From Marinomonas flavescens (GTDB lineage Bacteria > Pseudomonadota > Gammaproteobacteria > Pseudomonadales > Marinomonadaceae), in the NCBI RefSeq assembly GCF_004352835.1, contig NZ_SJSB01000011.1, positions 1 through 64,000 on the forward strand: a DNA stretch of 64,000 nt, given 5' to 3'. The notes beneath the pieces were generated by a model. That model was not told where the DNA came from. It did no database searches and worked only from the letters and a program-made list of their open reading frames with translations. The translations under genes were made by a program, and so were the position numbers. Shown in pieces: positions 9,014-19,062 of the stretch. Positions within the stretch are counted from its first letter, which is position 1. The number at the start of each line of letters is the position of its first letter.

Positions 9014-11575
9014 TTAGCATTGAATAAATTCTTTCAACGCATCTATTTGTTCCCCTGAATAAGGGGTATTCATTTCAAAAAGTGTGACATTGTCTGGCTG
9101 GTTAGGCCACTTTTGCACCGCAAAAAAACGCACCTTAGGATAGTTAGCCTGTATACGAAGTAACAAACTACTGACCTGTGGCTCTAAAAGAATAATGACG
9201 ATATCTGAATGATACGGCAAAAAGGCCTCATACTCAGATAAGTCGGCCAACCACTGAGACATAACAGATTTTTTCTCTAATTCAGCATACCAAATGGCTT
9301 TAGCCACTCTGCTACCACCCACAATAACCCAAGCCAATCCTTGCTCGCCTAAATAAGTTGGTACAATAGCCGCTCGCTGAGAAGCCTTGGCAATCGCTTG
9401 CTGCAGATTATAATCAAACACACAACCCGTAACAGAAAAGACATCGTGTGCATCGGTATCTTGGGGAGTGGAATTCAACCAAATTACTGGAAGCTCAGTT
9501 CGATTGTGCTGAATTTCTAAATTTTTCGTCATACCCCGCTGAATATCTACTTCTCTATGACACCCTATAACAACAGCATCGAAATGCGGTGCGGCCGTGG
9601 CCTGCATGAAAAAGTCATCACTCGATAAATAAGTTTCTAATTGCACGCCCAAACGCACTAAGCTTTCTTGCACTCTATCGGAATTAGGATAGTCATTTAT
9701 GACCCAAGCCACGATCAAATCATCAGCCAACGCAGTCACTTCTTGGGCGTATGATTGAAATGGCACATGAATCTTTAATGCGTTGCTGCGTAGCTTATGA
9801 AATTGACCACCGAGCTGCTTAATAATAATTGTCGAGGCCCAGTTAAAGAAAGGTCGAGATAAGATGTCATTACTCACTACAATTTCTAACATTCCCTGAT
9901 CAAATCGAAGTGAAATGCTTCTATCTTCCATGGCGTTTGTCACCGACATCATAACAGAAAGACGAAGAAGCATCTTAAAGTAAGCGTTCGCCGAGATCTC
10001 AACGGCGCCGGACTCTACGCCGCAATCAATTCTAATCATGCCGACATCTAGACCTAAAACTTGCATTACATGAGAGCTTTCGCAACTAAAAACATGACCT
10101 ATAGATTCAAGCTCAGCATCTTCAACTTCACTTTGAGCCCCTTCAAGGATAGTCAACACTAAACCGATCCAGCCTTGCACATAACCTTTAGGCGAATAAG
10201 ATGGCAACTGAGATAACTGCGTCATTTCATTGAGCAACATATCAACTTCCAACCTTCGACTTAAATCTAAAGAAGATGGCTTCAATTGTTCGAGCTGCCA
10301 AGACAGACGCTTTTCTTGCGTCGTATTTCGGCCAACCAGCACAATACTTCTAAATGAATTTTCGTTCATAAAGGAATAGGCCTGCCAATGGTAGATCCCA
10401 TTGATATGCGCAATAGTCAGCTCAAATGAAACACCGATCCCTCCTTTTAATGCCTCTTGAATCGCTTGATGGCAAGAGATAGGCATGAAATCAAACACCG
10501 TCCGTGAATGTTCATACTGAGGAAATAATTGCATTGCTTCACGGTTAATTTCTTTTACCTCAGCCATTTCATTACAAAAGATAATGGCAGAATGAGTCGA
10601 CTCTAATAACAGCTGAAAGCGACTTTCCTTAGCGTCTAAATAACTTCGGTACTGAAGGTTCTTCGTTTGAATGGGCTCTAACTCGGTAAACACCAGTTGA
10701 TCATTTTCAGGTTGCTTAGCGATCATACTCAATGGGGCGAATACGAGGCGCTTGAACAGAAGAATCAAAAAAACGTATAAAACCGCTAAGACTGAAAACA
10801 CAAGCAGCAATACACGCAACCAAGAAGATATCATCACCTCAGTTATGGGCATTCGCTTAGCAATACTAATCCGGAATTTACTGCCATAAACGGGCGTTTT
10901 CATATCACGAGTAGTAGATACAACACTGTCAGATGGATCGAAGCCCACCTGGCTTTCTTTCAATAGCAAAGCATCAGTATGACGATCATAAACCTGTACT
11001 AGATCAGACTCAGCCCCATCTAACAACTCACTGGAAAGCGTAAGATTATTGTTTAAAGAGATAAACCCATAAAGATACCCAAGAAGAACACGATCCCTAG
11101 ATACGATCTTTTTCTTGTACATTAGAAGTATCGCATCGTCATCCGTTGTTACTTTCACCCAATGATTAATCTTCCCCGTTGATAACAATGTAGGTAACTT
11201 ATCTTGGGTATACACTCGAGCCCTTGGATCTGTAGCACCTTTGCGCTTAGACCAATCAATGTAGAAGAAATCCAATCCACCAAAAAAAAGTATTTCATGA
11301 TGCGAAAACAACATCTTGAGCTCGTCGCCTGATTGGTAGTTACTCAATACTAAATCTTGGCTGATATAACCCATTTCATACTCAGCACGAGTCAAATAAT
11401 CATTAAACACTTGTTCAACCACTTGTATTCGAACCGCTAAATTTGCTTTGGCGTCATTACGAATACCTCTATCGACAGCCACAATAGAAATGGCTCCCGT
11501 CAATAAAAAGGTTAATATAAACAGCATTAATACTTTATAAAAAGCCCGCTGCTGTAGGTTGATGACTTCCTTCAC
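9014..11575 (-). CDS. LuxQ-like membrane receptor with degenerate kinase and two pseudo-receiver domains
   Basis: This 853-residue protein has membrane segments at about 13-33 and 254-274 that flank a periplasmic domain resembling that of LuxQ. A PAS-like domain follows (about 312-420). I find no H-box around 425-465 (no H-E/D-x-R/K-T/P motif). The ATPase-like part (about 490-607) lacks recognisable N, G1 and G2 boxes, apart from KQLGGQF. The receiver-like domain (about 620-735) has Gly671 where the phosphoacceptor Asp should be (VVIGCHRE), and a second receiver-like fold (about 746-853) also lacks acidic residues. It starts with GTG, overlapping the LuxP-like stop by 4 bases. It is probably a receptor that signals by conformation or binding rather than by phosphotransfer; that is inference. 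Confidence 0.75.
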   Translation of the reverse strand: MKEVINLQQRAFYKVLMLFILTFLLTGAISIVAVDRGIRNDAKANLAVRIQVVEQVFNDYLTRAEYEMGYISQDLVLSNYQSGDELKMLFSHHEILFFGGLDFFYIDWSKRKGATDPRARVYTQDKLPTLLSTGKINHWVKVTTDDDAILLMYKKKIVSRDRVLLGYLYGFISLNNNLTLSSELLDGAESDLVQVYDRHTDALLLKESQVGFDPSDSVVSTTRDMKTPVYGSKFRISIAKRMPITEVMISSWLRVLLLVFSVLAVLYVFLILLFKRLVFAPLSMIAKQPENDQLVFTELEPIQTKNLQYRSYLDAKESRFQLLLESTHSAIIFCNEMAEVKEINREAMQLFPQYEHSRTVFDFMPISCHQAIQEALKGGIGVSFELTIAHINGIYHWQAYSFMNENSFRSIVLVGRNTTQEKRLSWQLEQLKPSSLDLSRRLEVDMLLNEMTQLSQLPSYSPKGYVQGWIGLVLTILEGAQSEVEDAELESIGHVFSCESSHVMQVLGLDVGMIRIDCGVESGAVEISANAYFKMLLRLSVMMSVTNAMEDRSISLRFDQGMLEIVVSNDILSRPFFNWASTIIIKQLGGQFHKLRSNALKIHVPFQSYAQEVTALADDLIVAWVINDYPNSDRVQESLVRLGVQLETYLSSDDFFMQATAAPHFDAVVIGCHREVDIQRGMTKNLEIQHNRTELPVIWLNSTPQDTDAHDVFSVTGCVFDYNLQQAIAKASQRAAIVPTYLGEQGLAWVIVGGSRVAKAIWYAELEKKSVMSQWLADLSEYEAFLPYHSDIVIILLEPQVSSLLLRIQANYPKVRFFAVQKWPNQPDNVTLFEMNTPYSGEQIDALKEFIQC

Positions 11576-12666
11576 AAAACCACCGCAGAGTAACGAAAAA
11601 CTCGCTGCATCATTAAATTCAAACTTTCAGGGTCAATGTCAGTCGACACAAGTGACGCCCGTGCAATATAGAGTTGTGGCGCAGTCTCTCCTTCCATACC
11701 TTTCTTTATGGCTTCAGCCGCAGCAATCGCTAAATCATCCCATGCAAAAAAAGTACTCACGAGCACAAGATGGCTCTTTAAATTAGCCACTTCATCTTTA
11801 GAAAGTCCCCAGCTATTGGTTTGTACTTTCATACTTGATGAGCTTTCTTTTATCGCCGTAACTACACCATCAGAAATATTTTGTGTACAACTAAAAATAA
11901 AGTCGATTGATTTTTTCTTTAGCAATACTTGGGCGTATTTCAAGGCACTCTGCTTATCATTATGCATAGTTTGAACCAGCTGAATTGATCGGTTTTCCTT
12001 AGCCATAGCGTCCAAAAAAGTATTACACCGCCTATCACCTAAATAACCTGAATCCACTACAAATGCTGCAACCCTTGCAGTTGAAGGCAACTGACGATGA
12101 AGATAACTAACAAGTGAATCCACAGCCTTTACTTGGTCAAACCCAATGTACATAAATGGTGAATGGTTCTGCCAATTAGTTAGTGGGGTCGACATGCCAT
12201 AAAAAATAATTTTTGTGCGATCATCCCGTAACATTTTCTCGATGTAACGACTCTGCACTAGATCTAAATCTGTAATAATTAAATAGTCAGGCCGAGATTG
12301 TTTCAACTTATCGTATTCTGCCACATCATAGTGATTACGTTTTCCATAAAGAACGTCCAATCGATAGTTAATCTTTAATTCTTTCATACGATGATTAAAA
12401 GCGCTTAATAAGGAGCGGTTCTTTGGCGACTTAGTCTGATCAGATAGCAAGATGGATATCTGTATAGGTCGGCGTTGTTGGATTTTGAGGGGGATAGGTG
12501 GAGAATTAACCGTGCCAGCAAACTTCTCACTTAACGACCATTGCCCAGGATATAACGCGTAAAAATGAGCACTGTCCATGACAAACGGCTGCACATTCGC
12601 CGCATAAAGGGGCATAAGCCAGCTCATAATAACGATTAAAAACAGCCTGAAAGAGAGTCGTCGCAT
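11572..12666 (-). CDS. LuxP-like periplasmic binding protein
   Basis: This exported receptor of 364 residues has a signal peptide (about 1-22). It aligns with Vibrio LuxP, the AI-2 binding protein, over nearly its whole length. Landmarks are RPIQISILL, KINYRLDVLY, PFMYIGFDQV, DRRCNTFLDAM and the end QRVFRYS. By an alignment from memory, only some LuxP AI-2 contacts are kept: Ser80 (LuxP S79), Arg213 (R215) and Trp286 (W289). Others differ: Thr78 for Q77, Asn83 for W82, Gly157 for N159, Asn263 for D267 and a Phe (306/307) for R310. It probably binds a different ligand. It is cotranscribed with the LuxQ-like partner downstream. Confidence 0.8.
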   Translation of the reverse strand: MRRLSFRLFLIVIMSWLMPLYAANVQPFVMDSAHFYALYPGQWSLSEKFAGTVNSPPIPLKIQQRRPIQISILLSDQTKSPKNRSLLSAFNHRMKELKINYRLDVLYGKRNHYDVAEYDKLKQSRPDYLIITDLDLVQSRYIEKMLRDDRTKIIFYGMSTPLTNWQNHSPFMYIGFDQVKAVDSLVSYLHRQLPSTARVAAFVVDSGYLGDRRCNTFLDAMAKENRSIQLVQTMHNDKQSALKYAQVLLKKKSIDFIFSCTQNISDGVVTAIKESSSSMKVQTNSWGLSKDEVANLKSHLVLVSTFFAWDDLAIAAAEAIKKGMEGETAPQLYIARASLVSTDIDPESLNLMMQRVFRYSAVVL

Positions 12667-12803
12667 TATTAGATCCGATAGTGCTTCGATTAAGAAGCCG
12701 TATTAAGAGTACGCAACAAAAAAGATAAGCGGTATCACAAAGCAACACAAGCGATCGCCAGAGAAAATACGAATGAATTGCCAAATAGACAAATTTTAGA
12801 CAT

Positions 12804-12834
12804 AAAAAAAGCCGACATAAAGTCAGCTTTTTTT
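12804..12834 (-). terminator. Terminator of the tRNA-Leu transcript
   Basis: The stem is GCCGAC (12811-12816) with GTCAGC (12822-12827), containing one G-U pair when read as minus-strand RNA. It is flanked by A and T runs that give a seven-base U tract. It sits six bases beyond the tRNA. Confidence 0.8.
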
Positions 12835-12839
12835 AAATA

Positions 12840-12924
12840 TGGTGCGGAAGGAGAGACTCGAACTCTCACGCCGTGAAGCACTGGAACCTAAATCCAGCGT
12901 GTCTACCAATTCCACCACTCCCGC
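12840..12924 (-). tRNA. tRNA-Leu (anticodon UAG)
   Basis: The minus strand folds into a class II tRNA of 85 bases including an encoded CCA. It begins GCGGGAGTGG and pairs at the 3' end with CCTTCCGC then ACCA. The anticodon stem CTGGA/TCCAG encloses TTTAGGT, giving anticodon UAG (reads CUA and related Leu codons). A long variable arm (TGCTTCACGGCGTGA) and the T loop GTTCGAGTC are visible. A terminator follows. Confidence 0.97.
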
Positions 12925-13039
12925 AAGGAATGGCGAGCATTATAGGCAAATCATTTTTCTGGTCAATACTTTTTTTCATTTATTTGATAAAAAGTACAAA
13001 ACGATTTTCTATGTGCTCGCATTCATGCATTAATCACGA

Positions 13040-14107
13040 TTAAAAGCTTCGACCTTTGAGGTACTCACCACGCTCATAACGCACAGCCATCTCTTCAAGA
13101 TCCATAGTGTGGATACGAGACGCTTGTCCTGCACTACCAAACGCTTCATAGCGATCAATACAAACCGCCTTCATCGCTTTAATACTTTCTGTCAGATACT
13201 TGCGAGGGTCAAAGTTACCCTTGTGCTCTGCAAGACTACGACGAATCGCACCCGTTGCCGCCAAGCGCAAGTCAGTATCTATGTTCACTTTACGAACACC
13301 GTAACGAATTGCTTTCACGATTTCTTCAACAGGCACACCGTAAGTTTCTGGGATCTCGCCACCAAACTCATTGATGATTTCCAACCAGTCTTGCGGTACT
13401 GAAGAAGAACCATGCAATACAATGTGTGTATTAGGCAGCAATTCAACAATCTTCGCGATACGCTCGATATCTAAGATGTCACCTGTTGGTGGGCGAGTGA
13501 ATTTGTACGCTCCGTGGCTCGTACCGATGGCTACCGCTAGCGCATCAATGCCCGTTGCATTAACAAAATCTACTGCTTCTTGTGGGTCGGTTAGCATTTG
13601 ATCCATGGTCAAAATGCCGGCCGCGCCAACACCATCTTCTTCACCAGCTTCACCCGTTTCTAGCGATCCAAGTACACCCAACTCACCCTCAACAGAAACA
13701 CCACAAGCGTGAGCAAACTCAACCGTACGACGAGTCACATCAACGTTGTAATCATAACTGGCTGGCGTCTTTCCATCCGCCATTAGAGAGCCATCCATCA
13801 TAACGGATGAGAACCCAAGTTGGATGGAGCGTTGGCAGATCGCAGGAGACGTACCATGATCCTGATGCATAACGACAGGAATATGCGGAAAGTCTTCAAT
13901 TGCTGCAGAGATAAGGTGGCGAAGGAAGTGAGACCCTGCATATTGACGAGCCCCTGCAGAGGCTTGCATGATAACAGGAGAATTCACCTCATTCGCGGCT
14001 TCCATAATAGCTTTGACCTGCTCCATGTTATTCACATTAAAAGCAGGAAGACCGTAGCTGTTCTCAGCAGCATGATCCAACAATTGACGCATACTAATTA
14101 AAGGCAT
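13040..14107 (-). CDS. fba: Fructose-bisphosphate aldolase, class II
   Basis: This zinc-dependent aldolase of 355 residues interconverts fructose 1,6-bisphosphate with dihydroxyacetone phosphate and glyceraldehyde 3-phosphate. It is of the longer Calvin-cycle-like (CbbA) subtype. Visible are [11 protein letters not shown] with zinc and substrate residues, [27 protein letters not shown] and [11 protein letters not shown]. The ATG at 14107 is chosen because GAGGAAAA precedes it and the following [13 protein letters not shown] is the usual family start. A 254-base gap separates it from pgk. That gap holds two similar elements, GGCTTACGCCTTA near 14210 and GGCTTTACGCCTTTA near 14314, of unknown meaning. 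Last gene of the tkt-epd-pgk-fba cluster. Confidence 0.95.
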   Translation of the reverse strand: MPLISMRQLLDHAAENSYGLPAFNVNNMEQVKAIMEAANEVNSPVIMQASAGARQYAGSHFLRHLISAAIEDFPHIPVVMHQDHGTSPAICQRSIQLGFSSVMMDGSLMADGKTPASYDYNVDVTRRTVEFAHACGVSVEGELGVLGSLETGEAGEEDGVGAAGILTMDQMLTDPQEAVDFVNATGIDALAVAIGTSHGAYKFTRPPTGDILDIERIAKIVELLPNTHIVLHGSSSVPQDWLEIINEFGGEIPETYGVPVEEIVKAIRYGVRKVNIDTDLRLAATGAIRRSLAEHKGNFDPRKYLTESIKAMKAVCIDRYEAFGSAGQASRIHTMDLEEMAVRYERGEYLKGRSF

Positions 14108-14361
14108 AAAGATTTTCCTCTGACAATAATCCCCTATGAACATCATAAGGGACGGAGTTATGGCGAACTCTCTGGTTATTTACTTTTTTATATGCACGAG
14201 TGCATTTGGCTTACGCCTTATCGTTATTGTCATCCTCGACACAGGTATCGAGCTAGTCACTCTAGTTTTATTATCCGCCGACTCATCATCATAAAGATCC
14301 GGTCAGCGTGATTGGCTTTACGCCTTTATTATAACAGACATTTTCTGGTCGTATTTTGATA

Positions 14362-15525
14362 CTAACCTTGCGCGCGGCTCTCTAACATCGCAACCGCAGG
14401 AAGTACTTTTCCTTCAACAAATTCAAGAAATGCACCGCCGCCAGTCGAAATATAAGACACGTGATCCGTAATATCATATTTATCAACAGCGGCCAATGTG
14501 TCACCACCGCCAGCAATAGAGAAGCCTTCACTTTTCGCGATCGCCATAGCTAATGCTTTAGTACCACTACCAAACTGATCAAATTCAAAAACGCCAACAG
14601 GACCATTCCAGATAATCGTTTTTGAATTTTCTAACAAGGCTGCAAACGCGGCAGCGGCTTTTGGTCCTATGTCTAAAATCATATCATCAGGGCCAACATC
14701 TTTAGCGTCTTTAATAATCGCCTCGGCATCCGGTGAAAACGCCGTTGCAACCACAACATCTTCAGGCAGTGGAATGCTGGTTTTTGCCATCAAGGCTTTA
14801 GCTTGTGGAATCAAGTCTTCTTCGTACAAAGACTTACCAACTGGAAAACCTGCAGCAGCAAGGAAGGTGTTCGCAATACCACCACCAACAATAAGCTGAT
14901 CAACTTTATCAGACAATGTTTCAAGCACAGTAAGCTTAGTCGACACTTTAGAGCCGCCTACAATGGCTGCCATCGGATGAGCAGGATTAGCCAGCGCTTT
15001 TTCTAATGCTTCTAGCTCGGTGACAAGCAATGGACCTGCACAAGCAATCGGCGCGAATTTTGCCACACCATGAGTTGATGCTTGAGCACGATGAGAGGTG
15101 CCAAATGCGTCCATTACAAAGACATCACATAACGCCGCCATTTTCTTAGACAATGCTTCGTCATCACTTTTTTCGCCTGTGTTAAAGCGCACATTCTCGA
15201 CTAAAACAAGTTGGCCTGCTTCAACGTCTACACCGTCCAACCAATCTTTAACCAAAGGAACATCTTGACCTAGTAAAGAAGACAAATGCTTAGCGACAGG
15301 TAGCAAAGAATACTCTTCTTCGTATACGCCTTCCGTAGGGCGGCCTAAATGAGACATAACCATAACTTTCGCGCCCGCGGCTAAAGCTAGTTTTAATGTA
15401 GGTAAGGCAGCACAAATACGAGCATCGCTCGTTACTTTTCCATCTTTCACTGGCACATTAAGATCTTCACGAATCAATACTCGCTTATTCGCGAGATCCA
15501 CATCTTTCATTTTAATTACGGTCAT
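14362..15525 (-). CDS. pgk: Phosphoglycerate kinase
   Basis: It transfers phosphate between 1,3-bisphosphoglycerate and ADP in glycolysis and gluconeogenesis; cytoplasmic. The 387 residues match the E. coli enzyme over their length, with [19 protein letters not shown] near the N-terminus, [22 protein letters not shown], the nucleotide site [18 protein letters not shown] and a terminal [18 protein letters not shown]. The ATG at 15525 is chosen: GAGGAAAG lies upstream and [11 protein letters not shown] matches the usual N-terminus. It lies 50 bases downstream of epd. Confidence 0.97.
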   Translation of the reverse strand: MTVIKMKDVDLANKRVLIREDLNVPVKDGKVTSDARICAALPTLKLALAAGAKVMVMSHLGRPTEGVYEEEYSLLPVAKHLSSLLGQDVPLVKDWLDGVDVEAGQLVLVENVRFNTGEKSDDEALSKKMAALCDVFVMDAFGTSHRAQASTHGVAKFAPIACAGPLLVTELEALEKALANPAHPMAAIVGGSKVSTKLTVLETLSDKVDQLIVGGGIANTFLAAAGFPVGKSLYEEDLIPQAKALMAKTSIPLPEDVVVATAFSPDAEAIIKDAKDVGPDDMILDIGPKAAAAFAALLENSKTIIWNGPVGVFEFDQFGSGTKALAMAIAKSEGFSIAGGGDTLAAVDKYDITDHVSYISTGGGAFLEFVEGKVLPAVAMLESRAQG

Positions 15526-15575
15526 GCACACTTTCCTCGTCATTTATAGAATTCTACACAGCGAACTCTAGAGCA

Positions 15576-16595
15576 TTACCTGATGATGACATCAGCCCAA
15601 TATTTGGCCACATCCAACATACGGTTGGCATAGCCCCATTCATTATCAAACCAACACAATAGCTTTACCATACGACCATCAATAACCTGCGTTTGTGTAC
15701 CATCAACGATCACTGAACGTGGATCATGATTAAAATCCACAGACGCATGAGGCTCATTAGTAAACCCAAGCAAGCCAGCATACTTTAAGCTTGCCGCTTG
15801 CTGCAGCCTTTGATTAATTTCTTCCTTCGTCACTGCTTTTTCTGTACGCAAAACTAGATCTATCACAGAAACATTCAGCGTTGGGACTCGAACTGCGTTA
15901 CACCCTACCTTTCCCTCTAAGTCCGGCATTAAGCGTGCGATGCCGCGCGATAGCCCCGTGTTGACAGGTATGATGGAACTAAGCGCAGAACGAGTCAGAC
16001 GTAGATCTTTAGGGTTATAGCCATCAATAACTGGCTGATCGTTCATAGCAGAATGTATTGTTTGCGCCATTCCGTGCTCAATACCCGTAAATTCCTTAAT
16101 CGTATCTAATACGGGGATCAAGCAATTTGTTGTACAAGACGCGGCCGAAATAATCCTCTGATTGGCTTTCACTTGATCTTGGTTAAAACCAAAAACAATG
16201 GTGGCATCCACATCTGAAGCGGCAGGCTGAGATAAAAGCAAACGCGGAACGCCCGCATCCAAATAGGCTTGGGCACTATTACGTTCAGAAAAACTGCCAG
16301 AACATTCCAATACCATATCAATATTTAGCGACGCCCAATCTAGTAGTTCCGGTGTTTCACAATGAAAACAACGAATTTTATCATCACCTACAATTAGACT
16401 GTTTTCACTAATACTAACAGGTTTAGGGAAGCGACCATGAGTGGTGTCATAGCGCGTAAGATAACTGATTGTCTCGATATCAGACAGTTCATTAATCGCC
16501 ACAACCTGAAGATGGTCGCGGTAGTCGTTTTCATATAAAGCCCGTAGTACAGAACGCCCTATGCGACCATAACCATTGATAGCAACTCGTAACAT
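15576..16595 (-). CDS. epd: D-erythrose-4-phosphate dehydrogenase
   Basis: It oxidises erythrose 4-phosphate to 4-phosphoerythronate, the first step of the DXP-independent branch of pyridoxal phosphate synthesis. It is a GAPDH-fold protein of 339 residues with NGYGRIGRSVLRA at the NAD site and the catalytic cysteine in SAASCTTNCLIP. Markers that fit Epd better than GapA are VAINELSD, HSAMNDQPVIDGY and FNHDPRSVIVDGTQT, together with the neighbouring transketolase (which handles erythrose 4-phosphate), pgk and fba. The order tkt-epd-pgk-fba is common in gammaproteobacteria. Confidence 0.92.
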   Translation of the reverse strand: MLRVAINGYGRIGRSVLRALYENDYRDHLQVVAINELSDIETISYLTRYDTTHGRFPKPVSISENSLIVGDDKIRCFHCETPELLDWASLNIDMVLECSGSFSERNSAQAYLDAGVPRLLLSQPAASDVDATIVFGFNQDQVKANQRIISAASCTTNCLIPVLDTIKEFTGIEHGMAQTIHSAMNDQPVIDGYNPKDLRLTRSALSSIIPVNTGLSRGIARLMPDLEGKVGCNAVRVPTLNVSVIDLVLRTEKAVTKEEINQRLQQAASLKYAGLLGFTNEPHASVDFNHDPRSVIVDGTQTQVIDGRMVKLLCWFDNEWGYANRMLDVAKYWADVIIR

Positions 16596-16645
16596 AGCCC
16601 TACTTCATCACAATAAAGAACCTTCTATCGGCTCTTCATAAAAAA

Positions 16646-16682
16646 ATAAGAAAAAATAGGCGCGCTAAAAGGCGCGCCTATT
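16646..16682 (-). terminator. Terminator after tkt
   Basis: A stem AATAGGCGCGC (16655-16665) / GCGCGCCTATT (16672-16682) with a short loop is followed on the minus strand by a U-rich tract. It separates tkt from epd-pgk-fba, so the downstream genes probably have their own promoter or rely on read-through. Confidence 0.85.
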
Positions 16683-16698
16683 ATGTTAGATTCTACGT

Positions 16699-18699
16699 TT
16701 AAGCAGATAACAATTTTTCAGCTGTTGCGACAACATTGTCGACAGTGAAGCCAAAATACTCCAACAGAGCACCACCAGGGGCAGATTCTCCAAAAGTAGA
16801 CATCCCCACCATTGCGCCGTCAAAACCAACGTATTTGTACCAAAAGTCCACATGTGCAGCTTCAATCGCCACACGTTTAGTCACATTACTTGGTAATACA
16901 GACGCTTTGTAGTCAGCATCTTGTGCATCAAACACCGTGGTAGAAGGCATAGAAACAACACGTACTTTCGTACCTTTAGCTGTTAATGCTTCTGCAGAAG
17001 ACATAGCAAGACCAACTTCAGACCCTGTCGCCATCAAGATCAAATCTGGCGTGCCAGCACAATCTTGTAGAACGTAACCACCCTTCGCAACATTTGCCAA
17101 CTGCTCAGCCGTACGCGCTTGTGCAGGTAAACCTTGGCGAGAGAAGATCAATGATGTTGGGCCATCACGACGTTCGATTGCGGCTTTCCAAGAAACCGCA
17201 GTTTCTGCTGCATCACAAGGACGCCACACCGACATATTTGGCGTCATACGCAAGTTAGCTAGTTGCTCAACTGGCTGATGCGTAGGACCATCTTCACCTT
17301 GACCAATAGAGTCATGGGTATAAACAAAGATGTTACGAATGCCCATCAAAGCAGACATACGTACCGCATTGCGAGCGTACTCCATAAACATCATGAAGGT
17401 CGCACCGTAGTTAATAAAACCACCGTGTAGAGACGCACCATTCATAATGCCACTCATACCAAACTCACGCACACCGTAGTAGATGTAGTTACCAGCTGCG
17501 TCGTCTTGAATGCCTTTAGAGCCAGACCAAAGCGTTAAGTTAGAACCCGCTAGATCGGCAGAACCACCAAGCAATTCAGGTAAGATAGCACCAAACGTAC
17601 CAATGGCATTTTGCGACGCTTTACGGCTTGCAATGCTCTCGCCTTTGTCTTGGCATTCTTGAATAAAAGCTTGTGCCTTTTCTTCAAAATCAGTTGGTAA
17701 GTCGCCTTTCAATACACGACGGTCAAACTCTGCTGCCAACTCAGGGAAAGCAACTTTATACGCTTCAAAAGAGGCTTCCCATTGTGTTTGTGCGGATAAG
17801 CCTTTTTCTTTGGCATCCCAACCAGCATAAACATCAGCAGGCACTTCAAATGGCGCGTGCTTCCAACCAAGAAATTCACGTGCTGCGGCGATTTCTGCAT
17901 CGCCCAATGGCGCACCATGGCAATCGTGGCTGCCAGATTTATTTGGCGAACCAAAACCGATGATTGTTTTACAACAAATCAATGTTGGTTTAGAGGTTTC
18001 TGCTTTTGCCGCTTCGATTGCTGCTTTAATCGCTTCAGGATCGTGTCCATCAACGCCGGCAATAACGTGCCAGCCGTAAGACTCAAAACGCTTAGGCGTA
18101 TCGTCTGTGAACCAACCTTCTACATGACCATCGATAGAAATACCGTTGTCATCCCAGAACGCGACCAATTTACCTAGACCTAGAGTACCGGCCAATGAGC
18201 AGGCTTCATGGGAAATACCTTCCATTAAGCAACCATCACCCAAGAAGCAATAAGTATTGTGATCAACAATAGCGTGACCTTCGCGGTTAAATTGAGCCGC
18301 TAAGGTTTTCTCAGCAATCGCCATACCCACAGCATTACTGATACCAGCACCCAGTGGTCCCGTGGTCGTTTCAACGCCATCAGTGTAACCATACTCAGGG
18401 TGACCAGGTGTTTTAGAATGCAGTTGGCGGAACTGTTTTATATCTTCGATGGACAAGTCGTAACCAGAAAGATGCAACAGAGAATAGATCAGCATAGAAC
18501 CGTGACCGTTGGACAATACAAAGCGGTCACGATCAGCCCATTTCGAATTGGTTGGGTTATGCTTTAGAAAATCGTTCCATAGCACTTCCGCGATATCTGC
18601 CATACCCATTGGGGCACCTGGGTGGCCTGAGTTAGCTTTTTGTACAGCATCCATACTCAGAGCACGTATGGCGTTAGCAAGTTCTTTACGAGACGGCAT
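16699..18699 (-). CDS. tkt: Transketolase
   Basis: This thiamine-diphosphate enzyme of 666 residues moves two-carbon units between sugar phosphates in the pentose phosphate pathway. It shows the N-terminal [19 protein letters not shown], the histidines of [16 protein letters not shown], the thiamine site [14 protein letters not shown] with metal ligand and [10 protein letters not shown], and the C-terminal [28 protein letters not shown] stands 9 bases before the ATG. It is divergently transcribed from metK across 363 bases. Confidence 0.97.
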   Translation of the reverse strand: MPSRKELANAIRALSMDAVQKANSGHPGAPMGMADIAEVLWNDFLKHNPTNSKWADRDRFVLSNGHGSMLIYSLLHLSGYDLSIEDIKQFRQLHSKTPGHPEYGYTDGVETTTGPLGAGISNAVGMAIAEKTLAAQFNREGHAIVDHNTYCFLGDGCLMEGISHEACSLAGTLGLGKLVAFWDDNGISIDGHVEGWFTDDTPKRFESYGWHVIAGVDGHDPEAIKAAIEAAKAETSKPTLICCKTIIGFGSPNKSGSHDCHGAPLGDAEIAAAREFLGWKHAPFEVPADVYAGWDAKEKGLSAQTQWEASFEAYKVAFPELAAEFDRRVLKGDLPTDFEEKAQAFIQECQDKGESIASRKASQNAIGTFGAILPELLGGSADLAGSNLTLWSGSKGIQDDAAGNYIYYGVREFGMSGIMNGASLHGGFINYGATFMMFMEYARNAVRMSALMGIRNIFVYTHDSIGQGEDGPTHQPVEQLANLRMTPNMSVWRPCDAAETAVSWKAAIERRDGPTSLIFSRQGLPAQARTAEQLANVAKGGYVLQDCAGTPDLILMATGSEVGLAMSSAEALTAKGTKVRVVSMPSTTVFDAQDADYKASVLPSNVTKRVAIEAAHVDFWYKYVGFDGAMVGMSTFGESAPGGALLEYFGFTVDNVVATAEKLLSA

Positions 18700-18919
18700 T
18701 GTTATTCCACTCCTGATAGCTCAATGAACAATAAAAATAGGTTTATGCTGCCAGTTAGTCTTGCAATCCCTTGGTCGCTTACGCACCAAAATAAAGCAAG
18801 AAAAACGAAACAACATGACTTCTGAACCATCCTAGCAAAAAAGAGCACCATTTACTCATTAATATGGCGCGGTTAACTTGAATTTTTAGCCTAGGTAGTA
18901 GATCATTTATCACACTTAC

Positions 18920-19062
18920 AGCGTCGATTTGTTTCGGCTTGCGGACGCTATATAAAAGCAGCTAAACAGAATCAGTATCACCTGTTTAGTTGCGTTCAAT
19001 GCTAAGCGGGTTTTTTATGCCTGTTTGGCGCTTATCCATCATTTTTGATAGAGGCCCTAAAC
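18920..19062 (+). promoter_or_regulatory. metK promoter and structured leader
   Basis: The 363-base gap between tkt and metK holds AGCGTC/GACGCT (18920-18925/18944-18949) and a possible promoter TTGTTT (18929-18934) with TATAAA (18951-18956). A 12-bp stem GCAGCTAAACAG (18958-18969) / CTGTTTAGTTGC (18982-18993) with a 12-nt loop begins almost at the expected transcription start. TAAGCG (19003-19008) can pair with CGCTTA (19029-19034) just ahead of the ribosome site GAGG. I see no match to SAM-I, SAM-II or SAH riboswitch cores. The tkt-proximal part (18700-18919) shows nothing clear. Confidence 0.45.

Noticed and set aside
12839..13033. Plus-strand frame starting MVRKERLELSRREALEP
   Set aside because: It is the reverse complement of the tRNA-Leu gene, a common false gene call.
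15576..16595. Possible GapA (glyceraldehyde-3-phosphate dehydrogenase)
   Set aside because: Sequence markers and the tkt-epd-pgk-fba context fit erythrose-4-phosphate dehydrogenase better.
17857..18177. 106-residue plus-strand frame opposite tkt
   Set aside because: Antisense by-product of a highly conserved gene.
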